Source: Pseudolabrys sp. (GTDB lineage Bacteria > Pseudomonadota > Alphaproteobacteria > Rhizobiales > Xanthobacteraceae). Taken from it: a stretch of DNA of 12,901 bases. A model generated the notes under the pieces. The model was not told where the DNA came from, ran no database searches, and saw nothing but the letters and a program-made list of their open reading frames with translations. The stretch spans positions 1-12,901 of the forward strand of contig JAHCKF010000055.1 in assembly GCA_026125925.1 (NCBI GenBank), written 5' to 3'. Shown here one piece after another: positions 1 to 7,628 of this stretch. Position 1 is the stretch's first letter. Every line of letters starts with the position of its first letter. Position numbers and translations under genes: made by a program.

Positions 1-106
1 TCAACGCGCCGTCGCGCTTGATCGCGCCATAGAGCGGCACCGTCGCCTGGATGACGGCGAGACCGAGCGCGAGGACAAGAGCGTAATGGCCGATTTCAGG
101 GATCAT
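1..106 (-). CDS. ccmF: CcmF/CycK cytochrome c heme lyase subunit, N-terminal fragment
   Basis: Only the first 35 codons are inside the window; the gene continues past base 1. The translation begins [18 protein letters not shown] and continues into a hydrophobic first membrane helix, which matches the highly conserved start of CcmF. CcmF is a polytopic inner-membrane protein that works with CcmH/CcmI to attach heme delivered by CcmE to apocytochrome c CXXCH motifs on the periplasmic side. Its ATG (104-106) overlaps the TGA of ccmE (103-105) in an ATGA arrangement, so translation is probably coupled. The functional call rests on this short N-terminus plus operon position, which agree well. Confidence 0.88.
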   Translation of the reverse strand, partial: MIPEIGHYALVLALGLAVIQATVPLYGAIKRDGAL

Positions 107-576
107 GGCTTCTTCCCGACGACGTGGGCATCGGCGTTCATCTCGCCTTCCTGCCAGCGCCCGCTCTTCTTCAGCGCGTCAACAACCTCGCGCGGCATGT
201 AGCGCTCGTCGTGCTTGGCGAGCACGGTATCGGCGGCGAGCAGGCCGCCGGGTTCGAGCTTGCCTTCGGCGACGACGCCCTGCCCTTCGCGGAACAAGTC
301 CGGCACGATGCCCTGATAGCGCACGCTGATGTCATGCGCGCCGTCGGTCACCTTGAACGACACCTGAAGGTTGTCGCCCTTCTTAAGGCTGCCCGGTTCG
401 ACCAGGCCGCCGATGCGGATGCGCGTGCCCGGCGCGAGCTGCTTCTCGACCACGTCGCTCGGCGAATTGAAGAAGACGATGGAGTCCTTGAGCGCGAACA
501 GCACCAGCGCCGCGGCGACGCCGAGTACCGCCAGACTGCCGCCGATGAGCGTAAGCCGCCGCTGCTTCCGCGTCAT
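103..576 (-). CDS. ccmE: CcmE/CycJ periplasmic heme chaperone
   Basis: The product is 157 residues, the usual length for CcmE. It has a short basic N-terminus ([10 protein letters not shown]), one membrane anchor at about residues 8-28, and a periplasmic OB-fold-like domain with the expected GGLVEPGSL and FKVTDG segments. The motif AKHDERYMP contains His122, which in this family binds heme covalently, and Tyr126, an axial ligand candidate. CcmE takes heme from CcmC/D and passes it to the CcmF/H lyase. The start at 576 was chosen because it gives the family N-terminus and overlaps the ccmI stop (573-575) by four bases; the reading frame stays open further upstream, but that extension is unlike the family. 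The C-terminal tail is Lys-rich and hydrophilic. Confidence 0.95.
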   Translation of the reverse strand: MTRKQRRLTLIGGSLAVLGVAAALVLFALKDSIVFFNSPSDVVEKQLAPGTRIRIGGLVEPGSLKKGDNLQVSFKVTDGAHDISVRYQGIVPDLFREGQGVVAEGKLEPGGLLAADTVLAKHDERYMPREVVDALKKSGRWQEGEMNADAHVVGKKP

Positions 577-1727
577 CCCTCTATTCCCATGCTTTTGATC
601 ATGTCGTCGATCTGACGCAGCTTGTCGGGGTCGGCGGCCAGCGCCTTGCGCGCATCGCCCGCCGCGGACTTTGCCTTGTCGCGCTCGCCCAGCACCATAT
701 AGGCGCGCAACAACCGCTGCCAACCGGCCACGTCGTCGCCGTTATCCTTTAGCCTGTCGGCGAGCCGCGCCACCATGCCGCGGATCATGTCGCCGCGATC
801 CTTCTCGCTCATCTCTCCGGCGGCGGCGACATCGGCTGAACTGGGGCCCGGCTGATCGGCGGAAGGCGCGGCAGGCGCGGCAGCGATCGCGGGCGGCGTG
901 CCGCCAACACGGGTCAGCGCCTCACGCACCAATGGCGCCCACGGCGCGTCGGCCGGCGCATCCTTCAGCATCGTCGTGAAGATCGCCGCCGCCTTGTGGC
1001 GGTCGCCATCCTGCTCGGCGGCGATACCGATGAAGAACAGCGCCTTGACGTTCTTCGGATCGAGCTCGAGCGCGCGCTCGAACGCCGCCTTGGCATCGAC
1101 AGTGACGACGCCATTGCCTTGCGCCGCCAGCGCCTCGCCGAGGTCGGATTGCCGCTCGGAGCTTTCGCCGGCGAGCGCGATCACTTTGCGCCGCGCGTTG
1201 ACCGCGTCGGCAAAGCGCCCCATGCGCAGATAGACCGGCGCGATGACTTCATAGCCGCGCACGTCATTCGGATTGCGCTCCAGATGCGTCTCGACCTGGG
1301 TGACCAGATTCTGAATGGAGCGGTCCTGCTGGACCGAGGCCATGCGCGCCGCGAGCGGTTGACCCGGCAACTGCGGCGAGCCGAGCACCATATAAAGCGC
1401 GGTGGCGCCGACCGGTAACAGAATGAGGCCGACGAGCGCCGCGATCCTTCGCCGCCATGCCGGATTTGCCGGCGCCGCCGGCGCCTGTTGTTCGGCCTGC
1501 GAAGCATCGGCCGCGGCGATCAGGCGGCGCGACACCTCGATTTTCGCCGCTTCAGCCTCGGCCGCGCCAATGCGGCCTTCCGCGCGGTCGCGCGTGATTT
1601 CGTCGAGCTGATCGCGGTAAACCGCAAGATCGCTGCCGCCCTCCGGGGCCTTGCGCCGGCCGAGCGGCCACAGCACGGCGAAAATCGCCGCCGCTGTCAT
1701 CAGCGCAAATGCAAGCCAGAGGCTCAT
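573..1727 (-). CDS. ccmI: CcmI/CycH cytochrome c biogenesis protein with TPR domain
   Basis: The product is 384 residues, typical of alphaproteobacterial CycH/CcmI, the apocytochrome c chaperone that hands the substrate C-terminus to the heme lyase. Residues 3-21 form the first membrane helix. A cytoplasmic segment (about 30-90) carries the family pattern YRDQLDEI..D...GRI...EAEAA..E. Residues 95-116 form the second helix, and the periplasmic part holds TPR-like repeats (about 140-260, with NPNDVRGYE and [10 protein letters not shown]), then an Ala/Pro-rich linker and a further helical region. The start at 1727 gives the expected N-terminus [10 protein letters not shown]; an AAGGTGG sequence lies upstream with a rather long spacing. 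It is the first gene of the ccmI-ccmE-ccmF operon and follows a 122-base gap. Confidence 0.93.
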   Translation of the reverse strand: MSLWLAFALMTAAAIFAVLWPLGRRKAPEGGSDLAVYRDQLDEITRDRAEGRIGAAEAEAAKIEVSRRLIAAADASQAEQQAPAAPANPAWRRRIAALVGLILLPVGATALYMVLGSPQLPGQPLAARMASVQQDRSIQNLVTQVETHLERNPNDVRGYEVIAPVYLRMGRFADAVNARRKVIALAGESSERQSDLGEALAAQGNGVVTVDAKAAFERALELDPKNVKALFFIGIAAEQDGDRHKAAAIFTTMLKDAPADAPWAPLVREALTRVGGTPPAIAAAPAAPSADQPGPSSADVAAAGEMSEKDRGDMIRGMVARLADRLKDNGDDVAGWQRLLRAYMVLGERDKAKSAAGDARKALAADPDKLRQIDDMIKSMGIEG

Positions 1728-1849
1728 GGGATGATCTGATCCACCTTGGCGGCCTCGAGGAACGTGGCCCGCCCGGAGGAGATACATCAGCCGCGATCAT
1801 GGCGGCAATGAGCAAAATCAAGCCGGGATGCGGCTAAACGGCTGGAATT

Positions 1850-3268
1850 TCAGGCGCTCGCCGTTCTCAGTTCCGATGCCTCGGAGACGCTGGCGGCCAC
1901 TTCGGCGGCCTTGGCGAACTGGGCGGCATAATCCTTACCGAACACGATGCCGCTGAGACGAACCGCGACGTCGACCTGCGACTTGCGGAAGCCGCGTTCG
2001 GCCGGGCCGGACTGGCGCAGCGCGTCGAGCAAGCTGTTCATGTTGTTGTCGAGGAACTGCTGCATCTCGGAATAGGTCCGCTGCGTCATTTCGTTGATGG
2101 CGAGTTCGCTGGCGAAATGACGGCAGGTGCCGACGAAGGCGACCAGCGCCTCGGTTTCGGCCGCTTCCTGCGGATCGATCCTCAATTGCGGGCTGATATT
2201 GGCGGCGGGGCGGATGCGCAGCAGACGACGGACGCGGCCGGGCATCGACTCGATCTCGGCGCGCAAGGTGTCGCCGATCTGGGCGCGCAATCCGGCTAGC
2301 GCGCGGCCCCAGGAACTGTCGATGGGCATGTCGAGTTCGGTGCGCAGGCCGCGCGCGGAATCGTGGATGGTCTTGAGCAGCGCGCCGGTCGCCACCCCTC
2401 GCCCGCTGCGCAAATCGTCGCGCAGTTCGAGCACCTGCCGCTCGAGTTCGGACAGCACGATATTGACCGAGACGCCATAGGCCGTTTCGGCGACACGCGC
2501 CGCGGTGTCGCTGCCCGCGGCCTTGACACCGAAGCGGATCAGTTGCCACGGCGCGGCCAGACGGCTGCGCACGGTGAGCAGCGAATAGAGAAACAGCTCG
2601 GTGCCGGGGGCGCCGGTCTTTTCGATCAGCGCCTTGTATTCGTCGAGCTGCTTGCTGTTGAGATTGCCGACCTGCAGCGGCAGCCGTGCCGCCATGGCGT
2701 TGAGGCCGTCGCGCGCCTTGAGCACGCAGCGCAAGGTTTCGGCATCCTCCTGGGCGCGCTGGGTGCCGATCTGCGCCAGCATGCGCCGGCGCGTCGATTC
2801 ATCGGTCGAGGCCGAGCGCAGGTTGTCGCTGAGCGCCGCGGCGACACGGTCCTGGAATGTGCGGACCAGGTATTGCGACTTTTCCTCGTCGCCGGCCTGC
2901 AGCGCCTTGCTGATCAACTCCTCCATTTCGGCGGAGTCGCGCGGCAGGAGATCGCGGCCGATCCAGGTCCACAGCGGATCGAGCGAGGCGCGAGCGATGC
3001 GGCCCGGATGGCGATGCTGGCCGAGATCATCGACGAGAAACGGTTCGAGCGGCTTGAAGAACAACCGCGCGCTGTGGCCGATGCGCGGCGCGCCGGCCTG
3101 CTGCTCGCGGGCGATGCGGCGCAATTCCTGCAGCACCAGTTCGGCGGCGCCGAGGTCTTCGCCGCGCAGCAGGCTGCGCTCGAACTCGCGCAGCAACAGC
3201 GCGCGCGCCTGCGGAGGCAGCTCACGCAGGTACGCTTGAAGCCGCTCAATTGTGTCGGCGCCCGCCAT
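1850..3268 (-). CDS. conserved-looking helical protein of unknown function (472 aa)
   Basis: I do not recognise a characterised family. The reading frame is long and has typical high-GC codon use, so it is very likely a real gene. The product of 472 residues has no signal peptide and no clear membrane helix. It is rich in Leu, Ala, Arg and Glu, with long amphipathic helices such as the N-terminal TIERLQAYLRELPPQARALL and ELERQVLELRDDLRSG, which suggests a soluble helical bundle. A more distinctive block near residues 70-110 has aromatic and Pro-rich text (LFFKPLEPFLVDDL, LDPLWTWIGRDLLP). I chose the ATG at 3268 because AGGTGGG lies upstream; an in-frame ATG at 3340 would add 24 residues (MLKGFLTAAAL) without a visible ribosome site. 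It is followed by the ccm operon across 122 bases, so co-transcription is possible but not shown. Confidence 0.8.
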   Translation of the reverse strand: MAGADTIERLQAYLRELPPQARALLLREFERSLLRGEDLGAAELVLQELRRIAREQQAGAPRIGHSARLFFKPLEPFLVDDLGQHRHPGRIARASLDPLWTWIGRDLLPRDSAEMEELISKALQAGDEEKSQYLVRTFQDRVAAALSDNLRSASTDESTRRRMLAQIGTQRAQEDAETLRCVLKARDGLNAMAARLPLQVGNLNSKQLDEYKALIEKTGAPGTELFLYSLLTVRSRLAAPWQLIRFGVKAAGSDTAARVAETAYGVSVNIVLSELERQVLELRDDLRSGRGVATGALLKTIHDSARGLRTELDMPIDSSWGRALAGLRAQIGDTLRAEIESMPGRVRRLLRIRPAANISPQLRIDPQEAAETEALVAFVGTCRHFASELAINEMTQRTYSEMQQFLDNNMNSLLDALRQSGPAERGFRKSQVDVAVRLSGIVFGKDYAAQFAKAAEVAASVSEASELRTASA

Positions 3269-3339
3269 CGCCGGCTTTGCCCACCTAAAGGAATTAAGTG
3301 GGTTTGATAGCGCGGCGGCCGTTAAGAACCCTTTAAGCA

Positions 3340-3359
3340 TGTCGCGATGAAACGCGACA
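3340..3359 (-). terminator. weak hairpin after the glycine-zipper lipoprotein gene
   Basis: A perfect 7-bp stem (TGTCGCG at 3340-3346, CGCGACA at 3353-3359) with a six-base loop begins 12 bases after the lipoprotein stop codon. It has no T-tract on the minus strand, so it is at best a weak terminator, an mRNA-end stabiliser or a partial barrier before the next gene. Confidence 0.35.
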
Positions 3360-3371
3360 CGCCAGGTTCCA

Positions 3372-3863
3372 TCAGGTCAGCGGTGTCCAGGTGCCGTCCG
3401 GGTTGCGGCAGGCGGTGCCGCGGGCGGTCTCCGGCTGGCCGTTGATATAGATGGTATGGGTGTAGGAGCGGCAATTGTGGCCGCGCTCCACATAGGCAGG
3501 GCCCGGCACGATGGTGCCGTAGCGGCCCGAGTCCGGGTTGCGCCAGGTCACCGGCGCGCCCGAGGGGCCGCGCTCCAGGGCGTCCATCTGAGCGGCGTAG
3601 GCGCGCTGGCGGTCCTGTTCATCAAGCGAGGCGCCAATGCGGTTGCCGACCAGGCCACCGAGCAGACCGCCGATGGCAGCGCCAGCCAGCCGATCGCCCG
3701 TGCCGCCGCCGGCGACAGCGGCGCCCAGCAGCGCACCGGTCCCGGCCCCGAGCAACGTGCCGGTATTCTCCCGCGGTCCGGGGCCCGAGCCGTCCGGGCT
3801 GCCCGCGCAGGCGGCGAGCGTCAGGCCAAGCGCAGCAATGGCGACAATCTTCGGTGCGAACAT
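3372..3863 (-). CDS. glycine-zipper lipoprotein, 17-kDa surface antigen type
   Basis: The product is a 163-residue outer-membrane lipoprotein candidate. A hydrophobic leader ends in a lipobox LAAC with Cys19 as the likely lipidated residue; residue +2 is Ala, not Asp, so outer-membrane sorting is expected. Residues about 34-76 are a glycine-zipper double helix with GAGTGALLGAA and AIGGLLGGLVGNRIG spacing, as in the Rickettsia 17-kDa antigen and SlyB-like proteins. The C-terminal part has the family pattern around YVERGHNCRSY, TIYINGQPE and GTACRNPDGTW, including two Cys (131, 152) that could form a disulfide. The role is presumably envelope integrity; no specific substrate is known. The start at 3863 is the only one that gives a proper signal peptide. 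It lies 114 bases after the sensor kinase gene and has its own candidate promoter. Confidence 0.88.
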   Translation of the reverse strand: MFAPKIVAIAALGLTLAACAGSPDGSGPGPRENTGTLLGAGTGALLGAAVAGGGTGDRLAGAAIGGLLGGLVGNRIGASLDEQDRQRAYAAQMDALERGPSGAPVTWRNPDSGRYGTIVPGPAYVERGHNCRSYTHTIYINGQPETARGTACRNPDGTWTPLT

Positions 3864-3920
3864 CAGGACCCCCGGCTAACCCTAGAATTCGCGGCAAAAA
3901 CCGCCGCATATCGACTGGAA

Positions 3921-3948
3921 CTTATACTCTATCGAAACGCAACAAATG
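3921..3948 (-). promoter_or_regulatory. candidate promoter for the lipoprotein gene
   Basis: On the minus strand a good -10-like TATAAG (3926 to 3921) is preceded, after 16 bases, by CATTTG (3948-3943), which is a poor -35. The segment is locally AT-rich compared with the rest of the window and lies about 60 bases before the lipoprotein ATG. Between it and the ATG, GCGGC/GCCGC at 3891-3907 could form a small hairpin in the leader. This is inferred from bases only. Confidence 0.28.
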
Positions 3949-3977
3949 GGGCAAAAGTCCGGCCAATACCGCCGGAA

Positions 3978-5348
3978 TCAGGCTGCCGGAAGAACGAGTT
4001 CGGCCCGCAGCCCGCCGCTTGGTGCCGCCCCGAGCTTGAGTTCGCCGCCATAGAGCGCCGCCAGTTCGGTAACGATCGACAGGCCCAGTCCCGAGCCCGG
4101 CTTGGTCTCATCCAGCCTTTGCCCGCGGCGGGCGACCTGCTCACGCTCGGCCGGCGACAGGCCGCGGCCGTCGTCGTCGACCACCAGACGCACCACGGGT
4201 TCGTCGGCCGCCCCCTCGCGCCGCTCGCGCATCACCTCGACGGCGACGCGCGATGCCGCCCACTTGCAGGCATTGTCGACGAGGTTGCCGAGCATCTCCT
4301 CGAGATCGGCCCGCTCGCCGCGGAAGCGAACGGCATCCGTCCGCGCGACGTCGACCGTGATGCCACGGTCGCGATGGATCTTCTCCATGGTGCGGGCCAG
4401 CGCCTCGACCACCGGCGCGACATCGGTTACCGAGCCAACCACTGATGCCCGCGCCGCGATGCGTGCCCGTTCGAGATGTCGGGCCACCTGATCGCGCATG
4501 ATCGCCGCCTGTTCCTGCACCTTGTCGGCGAGCGGATCGCCGGGCCGTGCCGCGGCCTCGTTGACGATCACCGACAGCGGCGTCTTCAAGGCATGCGCCA
4601 GATTGCCGACGTGAGTGCGCGCGCGCTCGACGATCTCCTTGTTGGATTCGATCAGCGCATTTGTTTCCCGCGCGAGCGGCGCGATCTCGACCGGGAAATT
4701 GCCGGACAGCCGTTCGGCATTGCCGGAGCGGATTGCGGCGAGGCTGTCGGTAATACGTTTGAGCGGCGCCAGGCCGAAGCGCACCTGGAACATCGTGGTC
4801 AGCAACAGCACTACAGCGAGAATGGAGAATGTCGCCAGCAGCGCCTGGTCGAAGGCGCGGATTTCGTCGGTGATCTCGGCGGCATCGCCCGCCACCGCGA
4901 CGAGATAGCGGCCTTCGTCGCCGAGGTCGATATTGCGCTCGAGCAGACGGAGTTTCTGGTCTTCCGGGCCCGTCACGTAGCCCTGGCGCGAGCCGTCGGG
5001 GGCCGGCGCCACGCCCTGGTCTTCGAGATGTGGCAAGCCGCCATCCCACAGCGAACGCGACGCGCGCAATTCCGGCTTGCCCGGATCGAGCCGCGTGATC
5101 TGCCAGTACCAGCCCGACAGCGGTAGTTCGAACAACGGCTCGCCCAGCGCCTGCGGTCCCTTGTCTTCCTCGGGCGCGGCGACATCGGCGACCAGCGTCC
5201 GCAAATAAACGCCGAGCCGCCGGTCGAAAGAGCGCTCCACCGCCTGGCGGTACAGCGACGACAAAACGATACCGGTAATGAGCAGGATCACCACCGCCCA
5301 GACGGTCGCCGAGACGAACAGGCGCAGCGCGAGCGAGTTGAAGCGCAT
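3978..5348 (-). CDS. membrane sensor histidine kinase, FeuQ/PhoQ-like
   Basis: The product is 456 residues with a classic layout. A membrane helix at about 10-32 and a second at 170-188 enclose a periplasmic sensor domain of about 135 residues. A HAMP linker (190-243) follows, then a dimerisation helix with the H-box LAHALKTPLSV (His252, predicted phosphoacceptor). The ATPase domain has an N-box (Asn355, Asn359 in NLVDNACKWA), a DDDGRGL G1 box (391-397) and GSGLGLSIV (418-426). The H-box text AHALKTPL is typical of PhoQ/FeuQ relatives. The periplasmic sensor is acidic (EEDK, PHLEDQG, GPEDQK), which fits but does not prove cation or small-protein sensing. The ATG at 5348 is five bases after the regulator stop, so the pair is translationally linked. 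The open frame upstream of 5348 overlaps the regulator gene and is not coding. Confidence 0.94.
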   Translation of the reverse strand: MRFNSLALRLFVSATVWAVVILLITGIVLSSLYRQAVERSFDRRLGVYLRTLVADVAAPEEDKGPQALGEPLFELPLSGWYWQITRLDPGKPELRASRSLWDGGLPHLEDQGVAPAPDGSRQGYVTGPEDQKLRLLERNIDLGDEGRYLVAVAGDAAEITDEIRAFDQALLATFSILAVVLLLTTMFQVRFGLAPLKRITDSLAAIRSGNAERLSGNFPVEIAPLARETNALIESNKEIVERARTHVGNLAHALKTPLSVIVNEAAARPGDPLADKVQEQAAIMRDQVARHLERARIAARASVVGSVTDVAPVVEALARTMEKIHRDRGITVDVARTDAVRFRGERADLEEMLGNLVDNACKWAASRVAVEVMRERREGAADEPVVRLVVDDDGRGLSPAEREQVARRGQRLDETKPGSGLGLSIVTELAALYGGELKLGAAPSGGLRAELVLPAA

Positions 5349-5353
5349 GTGGG

Positions 5354-6016
5354 TCAGCTCGGCGCGGCGAGCATGTAGCCGAGCCCGCGCACGGTCTGAA
5401 TGATGTCGACGCCGAGTTTCCGGCGGATGCGGCCGACGAACACCTCGATGGTGTTGGAATCGCGGTCGAAATCCTGATCGTAAAGATGCTCGACCAGTTC
5501 GGTGCGCGACACCACGCGGCCATTGTGATGCATGAGGTAAGCCAGCAGCCGGTATTCGTGGCTCGTCAGCTTGACCGGGTTGCCGTCCACCGCCACGCGA
5601 CCGGTCCGTGAATCGAGCCGCACCGGTCCGCATTCGAATTCGCTCTTGGCATGACCGACGGCGCGGCGGAGCAACGCACGCAGGCGCGCCAGCACCTCCT
5701 CGAGATGGAACGGCTTGGCGACGTAATCGTCGGCGCCGGCGTCGAAGCCCTGCACCTTGTCGCTCCAGCGGTCGCGCGCCGTCAGCATCAGCACCGGCAT
5801 GGTGCGGCCGTTGCGACGCCAGGATTCGAGAACCGAGATGCCGTCCATCTTCGGCAGACCGATATCGAGGATGATGGCGTCATAGGGCTCGGTATCGCCG
5901 AGGTGGTGGCCTTCCTCACCGTCGAAGGCGCGATCGACCACGTAACCGGCATCGGTCAGCGCGGTCGTGAGCTGGCGATTGAGATCGGGGTCGTCCTCGA
6001 CGACGAGCAGGCGCAA
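5354..6016 (-). CDS. OmpR/PhoP-family response regulator (FeuP-like), TTG start
   Basis: The product is 220 residues. The receiver domain (1-115) shows the acidic pair in VVEDDPDLN, phosphoacceptor Asp51 in ILDIGLPKMDG, Thr79 in LMLTARD and Lys101 in VAKPF. The C-terminal winged helix (about 125-218) includes LTSHEYRLLAYLM, RTELVEHLYDQ, the recognition helix SNTIEVFVGRIRRKL and the closing TVRGLGYML, so it binds DNA. I chose TTG at 6016: it places the family start LRLLVVEDD at residue 1 and has GGAGAAG (6029-6023) at ideal distance. An in-frame ATG at 6073 would add 19 unlike residues. With the downstream kinase it forms a two-component pair, probably autoregulated (see the repeats at 6095-6111). 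FeuP/PhoP-type is the best subfamily guess; function is not proven. Confidence 0.93.
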   Translation of the reverse strand: MRLLVVEDDPDLNRQLTTALTDAGYVVDRAFDGEEGHHLGDTEPYDAIILDIGLPKMDGISVLESWRRNGRTMPVLMLTARDRWSDKVQGFDAGADDYVAKPFHLEEVLARLRALLRRAVGHAKSEFECGPVRLDSRTGRVAVDGNPVKLTSHEYRLLAYLMHHNGRVVSRTELVEHLYDQDFDRDSNTIEVFVGRIRRKLGVDIIQTVRGLGYMLAAPS

Positions 6017-6094
6017 GGCATTCTTCTCCGCAAGAATCTGGCGCGATCTTACCCGAAATCGCGCAGGCGGCATCTCGCGAAGAATTCGGCCTTT

Positions 6095-6111
6095 TTCAGG
6101 GTCAGTTCAGG
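6095..6111 (+). promoter_or_regulatory. tandem half-site upstream of the response regulator gene
   Basis: TTCAGG occurs at 6095-6100 and again at 6106-6111, an exact direct repeat with an 11-bp period. It overlaps the last codons of the PepSY-like gene and lies about 80 bases before the regulator start. OmpR/PhoP-family dimers typically bind two direct half-sites one helical turn apart, so this could be an autoregulatory site. A similar pair lies at 6480-6497 on the opposite strand. Confidence 0.35.
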
Positions 6112-6457
6112 GCTTTGCGGCCGGGGAATGGGCGGCCAGAGGCCGGCCGTCGGCGGCATCGATCTTGGCGCGAAAGACCTTGCCGTTGCGAGCCAGCACG
6201 GTCAGCTCGTAGACCAGCATGTCGCCGCGGCGGCACAGGCTGGCGCGCACCACCTCGCCGTGGTGACCGCGCGCGCGCATCGCCCGGATGGCAGCGGCGA
6301 GCGGGACCGCACGGTGCGTGGCGATGGCCTCGCGTTGCTCGGCCTTGTTGAGGCAGGTGCGCGGCGTCCGATCGGCGGCATATGCCACCGTCGCGGCCAT
6401 GGACATGGCGCCGCAGGCGAGGACGATTAATGCGCTGGTTATGCGGAAGACCGGCAT
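6107..6457 (-). CDS. small exported PepSY-like protein, possible modulator of the adjacent sensor kinase
   Basis: The product is 116 residues. A signal peptide (about 1-27, hydrophobic SALIVLACGAMSMAA, probable cleavage after AYA) sends it to the periplasm. The mature part matches a PepSY-type fold: an amphipathic helix (LAAAIRAMRARGHHGEVV), then strands ASLCRRGDMLVYELTVL, NGKVFRAKID, AADG. Two Cys (35 and 75) remain in the mature protein and could form a disulfide. It lies immediately upstream of the response regulator and kinase, the same place as the small periplasmic FeuQ inhibitor FeuN in Sinorhizobium, so a role as a kinase modulator is plausible but inferred. The ATG at 6457 gives a normal signal peptide although no clear ribosome site is visible; an ATG at 6508, directly abutting the nitroreductase stop, would add 17 residues including SQRSPARRYC and is less likely. 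Confidence 0.8.
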   Translation of the reverse strand: MPVFRITSALIVLACGAMSMAATVAYAADRTPRTCLNKAEQREAIATHRAVPLAAAIRAMRARGHHGEVVRASLCRRGDMLVYELTVLARNGKVFRAKIDAADGRPLAAHSPAAKP

Positions 6458-6479
6458 GGCGGGACAATAGCGGCGCGCC

Positions 6480-6497
6480 GGTGAACGCTGGCTGAAC
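6480..6497 (-). promoter_or_regulatory. tandem half-site upstream of the PepSY-like gene
   Basis: On the minus strand GTTCAGCCAGCGTTCACC contains GTTCA twice with an 11-bp period, 23 bases before the PepSY-like ATG. It resembles the TTCAG pair at 6095-6111. This fits binding by the OmpR-family regulator encoded downstream and regulation of the whole PepSY-regulator-kinase unit. The half-sites are short, so chance is not excluded. Confidence 0.35.
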
Positions 6498-6508
6498 GAG
6501 GAACCCAT

Positions 6509-7189
6509 TCAGCTCTCGAAGCCGTCGAAGACGGCGAAGTCGGTAAGCGGCGCCCGGGGCGAGCGCCACTGGTTGATCGCCGCGGCCGGGTCTTCATAGC
6601 CGAGCGCCATGCCGGAATAGATCATCAAATGGTCGGGGAGATTAAGAAAGGCGCGCACCGTCTTGTGGAACGACACCCAGGCTTGCTGCGGACAGGTGTG
6701 CAGGCCATGACCGCGGGCGAGCAATGCGACGGTTTGCAGATAGCCGCCGATGTCGGCCCATTGCGCCGCGCCGTGATCCTTCTCGCGGGCGAAGAACAGC
6801 GCTACCGGCGCGCCGAAGAACTCGTAATTGCGCGCATATTGCTCGTACCGCGCCGGCTTGTCCTCGCGCGGCACGCCGATCGACTGATACAGCAGTTCAC
6901 CGACCGTGAAGCTGCGTGCGCGATAAGGCTCTGCCATCGGCTGCGGGTAGATGACGTATTCGACGCCTTCGCCTTTCGGCAGCTCGCTCGCCATGCGCGG
7001 GCGCAGTTGCGCTTTCAATTCCTCGACGCGTTTGCCGGCGATCGCATAAACCCGCCACGGCTGCATGTTGCCGGCCGACGGCGCCCGCGCTGCGCGCTCG
7101 ACGATGTCGCGGACGATCTGCTCGGATACGGTCTTTTCGAGAAAGGCGCGGCAGGAGTAGCGAGACGAGACGGCGTCGAAGATGTCCAT
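6509..7189 (-). CDS. nitroreductase-family FMN oxidoreductase
   Basis: The product is 226 residues, usual for a nitroreductase of the NfsA/FRP-like fold, which uses FMN and NAD(P)H to reduce nitro compounds, quinones or similar substrates in the cytoplasm. Family marks include the N-terminal IFDAVSSRYSCRAFLEKTVS (Arg10, Arg14 near FMN phosphate), the block ARAPSAGNMQPWRVYAI (34-50), the central ADIGGYLQTVALLARGHGLHTCPQQAW (146-171) and the C-terminal MIYSGMALGYEDP (189-201). The ATG at 7189 is supported by the family start MDIFDAVSSR and an upstream GGAG ten bases away; the longer open frame to 7300 is not family-like. It follows the lysis cassette by 32 bases on the same strand, so read-through is possible. 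The physiological substrate cannot be told from sequence. Confidence 0.92.
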   Translation of the reverse strand: MDIFDAVSSRYSCRAFLEKTVSEQIVRDIVERAARAPSAGNMQPWRVYAIAGKRVEELKAQLRPRMASELPKGEGVEYVIYPQPMAEPYRARSFTVGELLYQSIGVPREDKPARYEQYARNYEFFGAPVALFFAREKDHGAAQWADIGGYLQTVALLARGHGLHTCPQQAWVSFHKTVRAFLNLPDHLMIYSGMALGYEDPAAAINQWRSPRAPLTDFAVFDGFES

Positions 7190-7221
7190 GAGGCAGAGGC
7201 TCCGCGAGTTGCGCGGCCACC

Positions 7222-7626
7222 TTACTTCCTCGCGAATATCCTCGCCACCTTCTCCAGGCTGCGGCCGCCGAAATAGGCGGTGAGCACGATCATGGCCCAT
7301 TGCGCGACGTCACCGCCGAGCGGATCGGTGCTGCCCAAGGCCAAGACCTTGTCCCAGACGACCACCTTCCATGTATAGATGATGAAGGCCCCGGCAAACA
7401 GCGGCCGCGGCAGCGCCGTGTACCAGCGGCCCTGCTCGGCGATCGCTAGCTGCGTCGCCAATTCGCGCTCGCGCGCCGCGACGTCGAGCTCGCGCGCGGC
7501 GAGATCGGCGGCGATCTTTTCCGACGTATTGCCGGCCGCGAGCCTGGCGCGATACGCCTCGAGCGCCGCCTTGGCGAAGGGACCGCCGATGAGGTTGCCG
7601 AGCCAGGCGAGCACTGTGGCGACCAT
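7222..7626 (-). CDS. three-segment holin, gene-transfer-agent release type
   Basis: The product is 134 residues and fits the 'holin of 3TMs, for gene-transfer release' family. It has an N-terminal hydrophobic segment (about 2-19, VATVLAWLGNLIGGPFAK), a long Ala/Glu/Arg-rich helix (20-66), then RWYTALPRPLFAGAFIIYTWKVVV (membrane segment 74-91) and a third one (108-121, AQWAMIVLTAYFGG), ending in a basic tail RSLEKVARIFARK. The RP-L motif before the second segment is characteristic. Holins form inner-membrane lesions that let the endolysin reach peptidoglycan. The start at 7626 is two bases after the stop of the preceding small membrane gene, and the endolysin lies upstream of that, so the three form one operon. 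Assignment to GTA rather than a phage is inference from the family and the absence of phage genes. Confidence 0.85.
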   Translation of the reverse strand: MVATVLAWLGNLIGGPFAKAALEAYRARLAAGNTSEKIAADLAARELDVAARERELATQLAIAEQGRWYTALPRPLFAGAFIIYTWKVVVWDKVLALGSTDPLGGDVAQWAMIVLTAYFGGRSLEKVARIFARK

Positions 7627-7628
7627 GG

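Noticed and set aside
1794..1822. Promoter for ccmI (CTTGAT and TGATCG with 17-base spacing on the minus strand)
   Set aside because: The -35 is reasonable but the -10 is poor, and GC-rich alphaproteobacterial promoters cannot be called on this evidence.
2363..3307. 314-residue plus-strand reading frame opposite the unknown helical gene
   Set aside because: It is an antisense shadow of a long GC-rich gene, rich in Arg, Gln and His, with no domain, no ribosome site and no signal.
3456..4445. 329-residue plus-strand reading frame opposite the lipoprotein and kinase genes
   Set aside because: It spans two well-supported minus-strand genes and the gap between them, and its composition is typical of antisense frames.
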